The notes under the pieces: model-generated
Databases searched by the model: none
Told to the model about the DNA's origin: nothing
What the model saw: the letters and a program-made list of their open reading frames with translations, nothing else
Assembly (NCBI RefSeq): GCF_014195535.1
Contig: NZ_JACIBY010000004.1
Span: 1 to 64,000 of the forward strand
Source of the DNA: Runella defluvii
GTDB taxonomy: Bacteria; Bacteroidota; Bacteroidia; Cytophagales; Spirosomataceae
DNA length: 64,000 bases
Direction of reading: 5' to 3'
Program-made: the position numbers and the translations under genes
In this document: positions 35,480 through 44,256 of the stretch, piece after piece
Position numbering within the stretch: the first letter of the stretch is position 1
Layout of the letters: the number at the start of each line of letters is the position of its first letter

Positions 35480-35589
35480 TGTTTATCAGGGTTTAGTATC
35501 GTTTTTAGATATACCTTTTTGCCCTTGAAAAAGGCTATTTGAGTAGTCTAAAAAACTAGCTAGTCAGTATTGTAATTATCTGATAAACA
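35480..35589. promoter_or_regulatory. Inverted repeat bracketing a divergent promoter region
   Basis: TGTTTATCAG (35480-35489) and CTGATAAACA (35580-35589) are exact reverse complements, each 14-18 bases from one of the two divergent start codons (35466 and 35607). This symmetric position suits an operator for a looping or dimeric regulator. CTGATAAAC recurs near 12555 and 53269. Confidence 0.4.
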
Positions 35590-35606
35590 TTAAAAACCTC
35601 CCACCC

Positions 35607-36800
35607 GTGGAAATAACAGAAAAGACCGTCAAAAAGAGTTTTGCGTGGCCTATTTTTGACGAAACCGAAGTAGAAGCCGTCGCCGAAGTGGTTCGTAGTG
35701 GCAAATGGGGCAACCCTGATTGTGGTGATTTGGTCGAGGCGTTTGAGAAAGAATTTGCGGCTTATTGCGGTAGTAAGTACGCCATTAGCTGCGTCAATGG
35801 CTCGGTGTCGCTGCGATTGGCCCTGATTGCCTGCGGCGTCAAGCCTGGCGATGAGGTTATCGTTCCTCCTTATACGTTTATTGCAACGGCATCAACGGTG
35901 ATTGAGGCCAATTGTGTGCCTGTTTTTGTTGATATTGACCCTGAGACGTACAACATCAGCCCCGCGGCCATCGAAGCCGCCATTACGCCCCGTACCAAAG
36001 TGATTATTCCCGTGCATTTTGGCGGGCAGGCTTGCGACATGGACGCGATTATGGACATTGCAAAACGCCACAACCTGCGCGTTATCGAAGACGCCGCGCA
36101 CGCCCACGGTGCCGAGTACAAAGGCAAAAAACTGGGGGCGATTGGAGACGTAGGGAGCTTCAGTTTTCAGTCTTCTAAAAACCTGACGGCGGGCGAGGGC
36201 GGCATCGTTGTCACCGACGACGACGAACTGTACGCCATGATGCACTCCTTGCGTAACGTGGGGCGTATTGAGGGCGGGCAGTGGTACGACCACTACAACC
36301 CAGGTTGCAACTACCGTATTACCCAAATGCAGGCCGTGCTGTTGTCGGCGCAATTGAAGCGGTTGGAGCAACAAACCCTCGTGCGTGATGCCAACGGCCT
36401 TTATTTGAATCAATTACTGGAAAATATTGAAGGCATTACTCCTCTGAAACGCGGTTTTGGCGAAACCCGTCACTGTTACCATTTGTACATTATCAAGTAC
36501 GACAAAACGCATTTTAATGGGTTGTCGAAAGTGGAGTTTGTAGAGCGTTTGGCGGCCGAGGGCGTCCCTTGTTTTAGAGGATACCCCCATCCGTTGTACA
36601 AGCAACCGTTGTTCCAAAACAAAAACTTTATGTGTTATGCCATCCCCGACTACGTGGATTACAGCCAAGTACATTGCCCCGTTGCCGAGTACGCCTGCAG
36701 CGACGAAGGAGTGTGGATTTTACAACACGGAATGTTAGGAACGAAGGAAGACATGGAGTCGTTTGCCGAAGCGATTCTGAAAGTAAAACGCGAGGCATAA
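35607..36800 (+). CDS. DegT/DnrJ/EryC1/StrS family aminotransferase
   Basis: This 397-residue PLP enzyme differs from the copy at 26094. It has VVRSGKWGNPDCGDLVEAFE, ISCVNGSVSLRLAL, EVIVPPYTFIATASTV, VIEDAAHAHGAEYKG and the Schiff-base lysine in FSFQSSKNLTAGEGGIVV. The nearest functional types include AHBA-synthase-like and GDP-perosamine-synthase-like enzymes, but members of this branch next to glycoside hydrolases may act on free or inositol-like keto-sugars. It starts with GTG 35607; no ATG lies close by. It is followed 25 bases later by the secreted glucuronidase-like gene at 36826, so both are probably co-transcribed. The sugar substrate is unknown. Confidence 0.88.
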   Translation: MEITEKTVKKSFAWPIFDETEVEAVAEVVRSGKWGNPDCGDLVEAFEKEFAAYCGSKYAISCVNGSVSLRLALIACGVKPGDEVIVPPYTFIATASTVIEANCVPVFVDIDPETYNISPAAIEAAITPRTKVIIPVHFGGQACDMDAIMDIAKRHNLRVIEDAAHAHGAEYKGKKLGAIGDVGSFSFQSSKNLTAGEGGIVVTDDDELYAMMHSLRNVGRIEGGQWYDHYNPGCNYRITQMQAVLLSAQLKRLEQQTLVRDANGLYLNQLLENIEGITPLKRGFGETRHCYHLYIIKYDKTHFNGLSKVEFVERLAAEGVPCFRGYPHPLYKQPLFQNKNFMCYAIPDYVDYSQVHCPVAEYACSDEGVWILQHGMLGTKEDMESFAEAILKVKREA

Positions 36801-36825
36801 CCATCCACCAACCATTTCTCAACTC

Positions 36826-39153
36826 ATGTTTAAACAACGTACTTTTTTGCTTTTGATAGCGGTGTTAGGTGGTATGCTGACGACCTATGCCCAATCGTTA
36901 TCCCTCAAAAATGCTACCATTTTGGTATCGCCGTCGGTGCCAGTACCTATGCGCGAAACGGCTCCTAAAGTTTTTACGGAAGAAATCAACAAACGGACGC
37001 AGTTGCTACTCAAGCCCGCCACGGCTTGGCCCAAAACGGGCGTGACGGTGGCAATGGCGCTGTCGAGCGACCGAGAACTGTTCGGGAAAGCGTTGCCTGC
37101 TCGAAAAGCGGGCGATGCGGCCGAGACTCGGGCGGAAGGTTTTCGGGTGGTGGTCGATGGGCAAACGCTCTGGATTATCGGTGCCGATGCCCGTGGGGTG
37201 TTGTTTGGGACGGGCTGGGTGCTGCGCCATTTGGAGATGTCGGCGGGGAATGCGTTGCTCGCACCTACGACCGACGTCGCGACGTCGCCCGCGTACCCGA
37301 TTCGCGGACATCAGCTGGGCTACCGCCATACCGCCAATTCGTACGATGCGTGGACGGTTGGGCAGTTTGATCAATACTTCAGAGAATTAGCGATTTTTGG
37401 TACCAATGCCGTTGAAGGGATTCCGTTTCACGAGGATGAAAAACCCAATCCGCATTTTAAAATTCCTGCCTCCGAAATGCGGGTGAAAATGGGGGAACTT
37501 TGCCAACAATACGACCTCGATTACTGGGTATGGACGCCCGTGACGTTTGAGCTGACCGATGCCGACAAGCGTGCGGCCGAATTGCGATTGCACGAAGAGT
37601 TTTACAAAAAATGCCCCCGCCTCGACCACATTTTTGTACCAGGCGGCGACCCTGGTGACAATCACCCCAAATTGGTGTTGCCTTTTTTGAAAGACTTACA
37701 CCAGCTACTGACGAAGTACCACCCCAAAGCGAAAGTGTGGGTTTCGTTGCAAGGCTTTAGCGTGGAGCAAACTGATTATTTTTACCGCTATTTGGCCGAA
37801 AATAGCCCCGATTGGCTGCAAGGCGTAGTTTCGGGGCCAGGAAGTCCGCCAATGGCCGAAACGCGTTTTCGTTTGCCAAAAAAATACCAACACCGCCAGT
37901 ACCCCGACATCACGCACAATGTTCGTTGCGAGTTTCCTGTGCGCGGTTGGGACCAAGCCTACGCGCTGACCCTCGGCCGCGAAGCGTCCAATCCGCGACC
38001 TTACGCATTCTCTGAAATCCACCAAACGTATGCTCCTTTTACCGATGGCTTTGTGTCGTATTCGGACGGTTGCCACGACGACGTCAACAAGGTAGTGTGG
38101 AGCATGAGAGGATGGAATCCTACGATGGATGTACGTGAGATTATGACCGATTATACGCGCTTCTTTTTTGGAAAAACCGCCACTGAAAGCGCCGCCGATG
38201 GCATTGCCGCCCTCGAAAATAACTGGAAAGGCTCGCTGGTTCAAAACGGTGGGGTAGAGGCTACGTTTGCTTTTTGGAAAGGGCTGGAAACGGCTAACCC
38301 TGCTTTGAAAAACAATTGGCGTTGGCAGATGCTTTTGCTACGCGCCAACTACGATACCTACACCCGCCGCCGATTGGTGTATGAGCAATCGCTTGAAAAA
38401 CAGGCAAATGGAGTGCTTTCTCAGGCTTCAGAGCTAGGCACTGAAAAAGCCATGAACGAGGCGTTGACGCTGGTCAATCGGGCCGACCAACAAAATTGTG
38501 CGCCTGAGTTACGTCAAAAAATAGAACAATTGTGTGCCGATTTATTCACATCGATTGGGTTGCAAACAAGCGTCAAAAAACACAATGCCAAAGGCTATGA
38601 GCGTGGTTGTGTATTGGATTTTGTGGATTATCCGCTCAATAACCGTTGGTGGTTGGCCGATGAGTTTAAAAAAGTGTCCACTTTACCCTCGGAGGAAGCC
38701 AAAAAAGTACGTTTGAAAGAAATAGCCACGTGGGAAAATCCAGGGATAGGAAGTTTTTACGACGACGTGTCGAGCGTAGCGAAAGGGCCGCGGGTGAAGA
38801 CGATTTCCGAAGATGCTACCGACGTGGCATGGTGGGAAGACGGTTTCAGTCGGACTCGTTTGTCGGCGCAATTGTTTCAGAAATGCCCTGAATTAGAATA
38901 CGATAACCTCCAAATGGACGCGCGGTATATTGTTCGGGTAGTTGGGTCAGGAGAAGCGCTGTTGCGCGTGGATGGGCGACGTTTGGAGCCGATTACCTAT
39001 AGTCGCGAACCTAATGGCGTTAAAGAATGGATTGTGCCCTTGACGTTGACCCAAGACGGAAAATTGCACGTTACGTTTGATGAACCCGAAGAGTCACACC
39101 TAAACTGGCGAAAGCAATCCAAAATCTCGGATGTTTGGTTGCTGAAGCAGTAG
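36826..39153 (+). CDS. Secreted alpha-glucuronidase-like glycoside hydrolase A
   Basis: The 775-residue protein has a signal peptide (1-23). An N-terminal domain like those preceding GH67 and GH20 enzymes (about 25-150) ends in ARGVLFGTGWVLRHL. A (beta/alpha)8-type region follows, with YPIRGHQLGYR (157-167), FGTNAVEGIP, LDHIFVPGGDPGD (266-278), YPDITHN (359-365), LGREASNPRP and SYSDGCHDDVNK (411-422). All these blocks recur in the protein at 50200-52614. Annotators usually call such sequences alpha-glucuronidase family or GH20-like; the acid/base residue cannot be named from sequence alone. The C-terminal 300 residues are helical and then beta-rich. It would act in the periplasm or at the surface on a glycan. 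Confidence 0.7.
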   Translation: MFKQRTFLLLIAVLGGMLTTYAQSLSLKNATILVSPSVPVPMRETAPKVFTEEINKRTQLLLKPATAWPKTGVTVAMALSSDRELFGKALPARKAGDAAETRAEGFRVVVDGQTLWIIGADARGVLFGTGWVLRHLEMSAGNALLAPTTDVATSPAYPIRGHQLGYRHTANSYDAWTVGQFDQYFRELAIFGTNAVEGIPFHEDEKPNPHFKIPASEMRVKMGELCQQYDLDYWVWTPVTFELTDADKRAAELRLHEEFYKKCPRLDHIFVPGGDPGDNHPKLVLPFLKDLHQLLTKYHPKAKVWVSLQGFSVEQTDYFYRYLAENSPDWLQGVVSGPGSPPMAETRFRLPKKYQHRQYPDITHNVRCEFPVRGWDQAYALTLGREASNPRPYAFSEIHQTYAPFTDGFVSYSDGCHDDVNKVVWSMRGWNPTMDVREIMTDYTRFFFGKTATESAADGIAALENNWKGSLVQNGGVEATFAFWKGLETANPALKNNWRWQMLLLRANYDTYTRRRLVYEQSLEKQANGVLSQASELGTEKAMNEALTLVNRADQQNCAPELRQKIEQLCADLFTSIGLQTSVKKHNAKGYERGCVLDFVDYPLNNRWWLADEFKKVSTLPSEEAKKVRLKEIATWENPGIGSFYDDVSSVAKGPRVKTISEDATDVAWWEDGFSRTRLSAQLFQKCPELEYDNLQMDARYIVRVVGSGEALLRVDGRRLEPITYSREPNGVKEWIVPLTLTQDGKLHVTFDEPEESHLNWRKQSKISDVWLLKQ

Positions 39154-39158
39154 TTGCA

Positions 39159-39221
39159 ACCATATAAGACATATAAGGGATTATAAGAAAAACTTATAGG
39201 CCCTTATATGTCTTATATGGT
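39159..39221. repeat. Long perfect hairpin between convergent genes
   Basis: Arms 39159-39179 and 39201-39221 are exact complements over 21 bp (core ATATAAGACATATAAGGG), and the loop holds a second small stem TATAAG/CTTATA. It lies between the convergent genes ending at 39153 and 39244, so it can serve as a bidirectional terminator, although the T-run is weak. Confidence 0.75.
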
Positions 39222-39243
39222 CCCAAAAATTAGCTGCAAAAAA

Positions 39244-40749
39244 CTACAACTCCCGAATCCGAATAGCTCGGAAAGTGGCCTCGTCGCCGTGGTCTTGAAG
39301 GAGAATATGCCCCCCAGGCATTCCAAAATCCTCCACCTCCTTAAACTTACTCGCCGCCTTCGCCTGCTTAAACTCAGGGCTGCCAATGGTATATTCGACC
39401 ACTTTTACGCCGTTGAGCCAGTGCGTCACGCGTTTGCCCTCTACCCGAATCCGTCCACGATTCCATTCTCCGATGGGCTTTTGCTGGCGTGAATTGGGTT
39501 CTATCAATTCATACAAACTCGCCGTACGTCGCTTGTCGTTGGTATCGTTGGCAATGTCTTTGTTGCCCAAATCGTCAATCAGTTGATACTCTGGCCCTAA
39601 CAGAGAACCGTTGGGGTATTTTTTGACAAAATATTTAAGACCTGTATTGGCACCAGGAGCGAGCTTAAATTCAAATTCTAAATCAAACTGCGAGTAGGTC
39701 TTTTTGGTAATAATATCTCCTCCCCGCACTACAGCCTTGCTTTCCCCTCGGCCTTTGTTGACCACCAATTCATTGTTTTCGATGGCCCAGCCTTCTTTAG
39801 GGAACTGGTCACTTTTGGCCGAAGTCCAGCTTTGGGTTGATGTGCCGTTAAACAGCCATTCCCACGGACTTGGGGTGTGTAATTGTACCGATGGGTGCAT
39901 GGTATATAGGCGGAATTGTTTGCCATCGTTTACCAGCATCCCGCTCGATTTGTCGCTTCCGAGAATAGGGTTTCGGTCGTATTTTGTCCAGTGAATGAGG
40001 TCATTAGAAACGGCCACATTGGTGCTCCATTCGCGCCAATCTTTAAAAGCCGAGGCGTGGTAATAACCGTAGTATTTCCCTTGGTACTTGATGACTTGGT
40101 TCATCGCTACCGCAAATTTGTCGTAGCCATCAGGGCCTAAAGCAATGACAGGTTCATCTTGAACGTTCTTCCAAATTTTCAAATCGCGGGAGGTCGCGAG
40201 CCAAATTCCCAAGTCGGCCCGCTCGTAAAAGAGGTACCACGTTTTGTTTTCGTACCAAATCGCAGGCGTCCCGTAAGCCCCTTTGCTGATGGGTGTTCCG
40301 TTGGTTTGGCGAATGTCCAAATTGCCTTTTTCTTTCCAGTGAATACGGTCGGTAGAAGTAAGTAAATGAGCGACGTCGTCGCGGCCTTCGGCAAACATGT
40401 AATAAACGCCATTCACTTTCACCACCGACATATCTTCCACCCAATCCAGCCTATAAATAGGGTTTTGAGGATGGCGCTTCCAGTGAATTCCGTCCGTGGA
40501 CGAGGCGTAACCGAGAAATTTGGTGGATTTGGGTTCGTTTTTGTAGCCCGTGTACCAAAGGTGGTAGGTATTTCCTTCGCGCAGGATATATCCCCGTTCG
40601 CGAATTTTTTCGTCCCACGTTTTTTGGCCTGTTCCTTCAAAAACGGGATTTTGAGGGTAGGCTTTGAAGTCCACGATTTCGGAGGGAAATTGGGCGAAAC
40701 TTTGATTAAAATAACAGCAAGAAAGGGCGAGGAAAAGGAGTTTTTTCAT
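39244..40749 (-). CDS. Beta-propeller (GH43/130-like) fused to DUF1080 domain
   Basis: The 501-residue secreted protein has a signal peptide (1-19). Residues about 25-285 form a five-bladed propeller of the GH43/GH32/GH130 type, with repeated 'YASSTDGIHWKRHPQNPI', 'MLVNDGKQFRLYTM' and 'WYENKTWYLFYERAD' blade patterns. A DUF1080/3-keto-disaccharide hydrolase-type concanavalin fold (about 295-500) follows, with EWLFNGTSTQSWTS, FDLEFEFKLAPGANTGLKYF, GPEYQLIDD and WNRGRIRVEGKRVTHWLNG. DUF1080 proteins are linked to cleavage of 3-keto-glycosides. The fusion suggests binding or hydrolysis of an oxidised glycan. It is the third gene of a minus-strand group after the TPR-TonB gene (33 bases). Confidence 0.8.
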   Translation of the reverse strand: MKKLLFLALSCCYFNQSFAQFPSEIVDFKAYPQNPVFEGTGQKTWDEKIRERGYILREGNTYHLWYTGYKNEPKSTKFLGYASSTDGIHWKRHPQNPIYRLDWVEDMSVVKVNGVYYMFAEGRDDVAHLLTSTDRIHWKEKGNLDIRQTNGTPISKGAYGTPAIWYENKTWYLFYERADLGIWLATSRDLKIWKNVQDEPVIALGPDGYDKFAVAMNQVIKYQGKYYGYYHASAFKDWREWSTNVAVSNDLIHWTKYDRNPILGSDKSSGMLVNDGKQFRLYTMHPSVQLHTPSPWEWLFNGTSTQSWTSAKSDQFPKEGWAIENNELVVNKGRGESKAVVRGGDIITKKTYSQFDLEFEFKLAPGANTGLKYFVKKYPNGSLLGPEYQLIDDLGNKDIANDTNDKRRTASLYELIEPNSRQQKPIGEWNRGRIRVEGKRVTHWLNGVKVVEYTIGSPEFKQAKAASKFKEVEDFGMPGGHILLQDHGDEATFRAIRIREL

Positions 40750-40782
40750 AGTGGGAAAATAGAAATGGAAGGGAGGGGAAAT

Positions 40783-41628
40783 TTACTCTTTCCCCAGTGA
40801 AAATGTGATGCCAAACGTGTTTTGGAAACGAACGGGTTTGCCCCATTTAACGGCGGGACTCCAGTTGTTCATTAATTTGATGAGACGTATTGCTTCTTCG
40901 TCGCAACCGCCACCGATGCCCTTGATGACCCGTACCGATTCGGGAATGACTTTCCCTTTTTCATTGATGATAAAGCCTAGCCATACCTTGCCGCTGATTT
41001 TCTCTTTGGCGGCCTTTTCTGGATATTTCATGTTGTTGGCAATGACATTGCTTATGCCTTTTAACCCAGAAGCGTAGGCGGCAGGAACTTCCACGTCGGG
41101 GGCGATAAAACCTTCGGTGAGACTTTTGGCGTAGATGTCGCTGCTATCGGCCAATACCCTCGCTTCGGCAGTGTAAGGCGATTGGGGGTAGCCGCTCACT
41201 TTACGAAAGAGTTCTCCTGCTCGTTGGAAGTCGAGTTGTTGGTAGCGTTGTTTGGCAAGGGTCCAATAGTTGGTCATCAGCGTGGCTTGTACGGTGCTGT
41301 CTTTGGGATTAATGTCTAATATTTTTTCATACACAGTCATGGTTACTTTGGCGGCGTCCGCATCTTTAGATAACTCCTGAATCGAATGCCAAAAACCTAA
41401 GCACTTGTCGCAGTTTTCGAGTTGCATGATGAGGTAGTCATCATTTTCATTGCCAGTTACTTGTTTTGCCTTTTCGTACAGTTCTTTGGCTTGTTGATAC
41501 TTGCCTGCTAAAAAGAGTTTGTCAGCTTGAGCTTTGTGGCCAGTGCTGTCTTTGGGTGGGGTAGATTGCGCATGTAATGCGTTACTTATCAGGAATGTTA
41601 GTAGGGTCAGTAGTGTAAGAAATTTCAT
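40783..41628 (-). CDS. TPR-TonB C-terminal fusion protein
   Basis: The 281-residue secreted protein has a signal peptide (1-20, ending LHAQ) and TPR-like helical repeats (about 30-150, for example KLFLAGKYQQAKELYEKAKQ and YQQLDFQRAGELFRK). It ends with a TonB_C domain (about 195-280) containing SGKVWLGFIINEKGKVIPES and GGGCDEEAIRLIKLMNNWSPA. It has no transmembrane anchor module, so it is a periplasmic TonB-domain protein rather than a standard energy transducer. It lies 33 bases before the propeller/DUF1080 gene and 143 bases after the XylR gene, inside the sugar locus, and might substitute for TonB or organise a complex. No SusC-type receptor is nearby. Confidence 0.82.
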   Translation of the reverse strand: MKFLTLLTLLTFLISNALHAQSTPPKDSTGHKAQADKLFLAGKYQQAKELYEKAKQVTGNENDDYLIMQLENCDKCLGFWHSIQELSKDADAAKVTMTVYEKILDINPKDSTVQATLMTNYWTLAKQRYQQLDFQRAGELFRKVSGYPQSPYTAEARVLADSSDIYAKSLTEGFIAPDVEVPAAYASGLKGISNVIANNMKYPEKAAKEKISGKVWLGFIINEKGKVIPESVRVIKGIGGGCDEEAIRLIKLMNNWSPAVKWGKPVRFQNTFGITFSLGKE

Positions 41629-41770
41629 ATTTTTGGGTTAGATAATTTTGGGCAAAAATACCTTGATTTCTTAATTCTCCCACTATTTTTAATGTCGCTT
41701 TATGCCTTTTTTCTTTTTAAAGTTCAACTATTTCATTATTCTCTAAAACTAAGAATGACGGCAAAATTCC

Positions 41771-42934
41771 CTATTTTCCTGCTAAATACTTATTGCGATA
41801 TTCGATGGGGGTACAGCCTTTGATTTGCCGAAATTGCCGCGCAATGTTTTTACTGTCGGTGAGGCCCATGTCAAGCGCGATTTCAAAAACCGTCATGTCA
41901 GTTTCGAGCAATTTTTGGGTAAATTTCTCGATACGTAAATTAAAAATGTACTTGTAAATCGGGTAGCCCGTAATGTCCTGAAAACGTTGCTCCAACGCCC
42001 GCCGCGACAACGGTACTTGTTTGACTACGTCATCGACTTGCAGGTTTTTGTCAATATTTTGGTGAATAAATTTCAAAGACGAAGCAATGTACTTGTCGTT
42101 GGTAGCATAAATGTCAGTGGACTGGCGCGTGATTACCTGCGTTGGTTTTACGTAAATGTCGTAAAAATCCGACGTTCCGTGCTCAATCATGTGGTGCAAC
42201 AACTTGGCCGCATCGTAGCCACCTTTTTCGGTGTCTTGGGCAATGCTCGAAAGCGGTGGGTCCGAAAACTCACAAATCATTTCGTCGTTATCGACGCCCA
42301 ACACGGCCACTTCTTCGGGGATACGGATATTGGCCAAACGACAGGCTTCCGTAATGTGCTGCCCTTGGTTGTCGTCGCAAGCCATGAGGGCAAGCGGTTT
42401 GGGGAGCGAATTGAGCCATTGGCTCAGGGGGCTAGGTTTGTAGTACCACAGTTCACTCGACCGCGACATGGCGTGCTCAAAATAATGCACAGGGTAGCCC
42501 GCTTTCCGTATGCGTGCCTCAAAACCTTCGGCCCGCTCGCGCGACCAAACGATGTCTTTGAAACCGTAAAAAGCAAAGTGTTTGAAGCCTTTTCGGAGAA
42601 AATACTCGGCGCCTAGGTGTCCTGCTTCGTAGTGATCGCCTGTGATGTTGGGAATTTCTTTGAAACGCTCTTTAAAGTCTTGGGCAATGACGGGAATTCC
42701 TGCTTCCACGATTTTAGAAATCTTGGGGTCGTTGTACAACTGTCCAATGATGCCGTCGGCTTCCCATTCGAGCGCCCATTCCAAAATCCCGTCGATACCA
42801 ATCGTTTCGCGCTGAAACAGGGGCATTCGACAAAAAATCCACGGGCCATGCTCTTTCGAGTACTTCGAAATTCCTTGAAGTAAGCCTTTGCTGTATTCTT
42901 CGGCAAAGTCGATGAGAAGGATAATTTTGTACAT
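41771..42934 (-). CDS. XylR-type AraC regulator with LacI-like sensor domain
   Basis: The 387-residue regulator combines an N-terminal periplasmic-binding-like sugar sensor (about 1-270, with VIAQDFKERFKEIPNITGDH and EVAVLGVDNDEMICEFSDPPLSSI) and a C-terminal AraC double helix-turn-helix (about 280-385, with VPLSRRALEQRFQDITGYPI and IALDMGLTDSKNIARQF). This arrangement is typical of XylR regulators that activate sugar catabolic operons when bound to the sugar. Its ATG abuts the TAG stop of the MFS gene, indicating tight coupling. The likely ligand is GlcNAc or a related sugar handled by the neighbouring cassette, which is inference from context. Confidence 0.9.
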   Translation of the reverse strand: MYKIILLIDFAEEYSKGLLQGISKYSKEHGPWIFCRMPLFQRETIGIDGILEWALEWEADGIIGQLYNDPKISKIVEAGIPVIAQDFKERFKEIPNITGDHYEAGHLGAEYFLRKGFKHFAFYGFKDIVWSRERAEGFEARIRKAGYPVHYFEHAMSRSSELWYYKPSPLSQWLNSLPKPLALMACDDNQGQHITEACRLANIRIPEEVAVLGVDNDEMICEFSDPPLSSIAQDTEKGGYDAAKLLHHMIEHGTSDFYDIYVKPTQVITRQSTDIYATNDKYIASSLKFIHQNIDKNLQVDDVVKQVPLSRRALEQRFQDITGYPIYKYIFNLRIEKFTQKLLETDMTVFEIALDMGLTDSKNIARQFRQIKGCTPIEYRNKYLAGK

Positions 42935-44188
42935 CTAGGAAAAAAGTTCTTTCCAACTTTTAATGGTCGCGTTGGTCACAAGGGGTTTTGCCCAAAAACC
43001 AATGCTCAAAATATATCCCAAAGTAATCATCAAAAACAACATCGCCAAACGTAAGCCTACTAATTCGGCCAAGCCCCCAATGATGAGTGGCACCACCGCG
43101 CCGCCCGCGATGCCCGAACACAAAATCCCCGAAAACGTCCCGTGGTGATAAGGAACGGAATTGAGGGCCAACGAGACGATAATCGACCACATCACCGAAG
43201 CAAAAAAACCGCTCATTGGAAAGGCATACAGGGCCATTTCGAGCGGCCCAAACAAGCCTACTAACACCGAAACAATGGCTCCAACGGTGAAAAGCAGCAG
43301 TACCCGACGGCTATCGAAGAGTTTCAACAAAACAAGCCCTAAAATACAGCCAATGGTGAGCAAGCCCCAAAAATACGAAATCACCGAAGCTCCTTCCGTC
43401 GCTGGGTCAACGTTGTGGTAGGTTTGCAGAAATTTTGACGTCCAGTTAGCAATGCCCTGTTCCGTACCGACGTACGCAAAAATCCCTAGAAAAAACAGGT
43501 AAACGTAGCGGTTTTTGAGTAAGTCGTTGAAGGCGTTTTGGGTATCAATCTTCTCGTCTTCTTTGAGTTCTACTTCGGGAAAATGTACCATTTTTACGAT
43601 GAAGACCATCAAAAGCGCTACCACCGCAAACACCCAATACAACGAAACCCATTTCAACTCAGCAGGTACGATGCCGTTGAGCGTAGAAATAAAAGCATTC
43701 ACTTCTTGTCCCGAATGAACATTCAGTACTAAGTAGCTGTAAAGCATGGGACTCAAAAAAGAAGCACCGCCAAAAAATAACTGCGCCATCACGGAGTTGA
43801 AGGCAAAATTTGCTTCACCTCCTGCCACGCGAAGTAAAGGGTTAATTACCACTTGAAGCATGGCCATGCCGATGCCGATGATAAAAAGTGATAGGAGCGA
43901 TACGGTAAACGTAGGAACTAGCGCGAATAACAACGCCCCACCAAATGCCAACAAAAAAGCCCAGAAAAGCACCTTTTTCTCACGGTATTTTTCGACCAAT
44001 ATCCCCGAAGGAATGGAGGCCACCCCGTAGGCCACAAAAAAGGCAAATGGTAAAAAACCCGCCAAGCCAATGCTGAGGTTGAAGCTATCGACAATGTCGG
44101 GGATAATGGGGCCAAGAATATTACTCAAAAACGATATAACGAAGAAGATAACGAAAATGAGAATAACAATAAAGGTGTTTCTTTTCAT
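42935..44188 (-). CDS. MFS sugar permease, FucP/NagP type
   Basis: The roughly 417-residue protein has twelve predicted membrane helices of the FucP-like sugar:proton symporter branch. The early GPIIPDIVDSFNLSIGLAGF and PSGILVEKYREKKV motifs (the MFS loop 2-3) are followed by the group hallmark GGEANFAFNSVMAQLFFGGA and FLSPML. Paralogues in other bacteria carry fucose or N-acetylglucosamine (NagP). The location between a ROK kinase and the XylR regulator, beside a hexosaminidase, favours GlcNAc or a related amino sugar. Start ATG 44188 (MKRNTF) is preferred; 44236 would add an unnatural leader. Confidence 0.87.
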   Translation of the reverse strand: MKRNTFIVILIFVIFFVISFLSNILGPIIPDIVDSFNLSIGLAGFLPFAFFVAYGVASIPSGILVEKYREKKVLFWAFLLAFGGALLFALVPTFTVSLLSLFIIGIGMAMLQVVINPLLRVAGGEANFAFNSVMAQLFFGGASFLSPMLYSYLVLNVHSGQEVNAFISTLNGIVPAELKWVSLYWVFAVVALLMVFIVKMVHFPEVELKEDEKIDTQNAFNDLLKNRYVYLFFLGIFAYVGTEQGIANWTSKFLQTYHNVDPATEGASVISYFWGLLTIGCILGLVLLKLFDSRRVLLLFTVGAIVSVLVGLFGPLEMALYAFPMSGFFASVMWSIIVSLALNSVPYHHGTFSGILCSGIAGGAVVPLIIGGLAELVGLRLAMLFLMITLGYILSIGFWAKPLVTNATIKSWKELFS

Positions 44189-44256
44189 GTGGTTTTGGGT
44201 TTTGGATTTGGTCGGGTTGTGAGCAACCCGCTGCACATTTTACTCGACACTCCCTC

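Noticed and set aside
34720-36413. Long antisense frames over the membrane protein and DegT genes
   Set aside because: They are explained by the GC-rich codon pattern of the real genes and give composition unlike any known protein.
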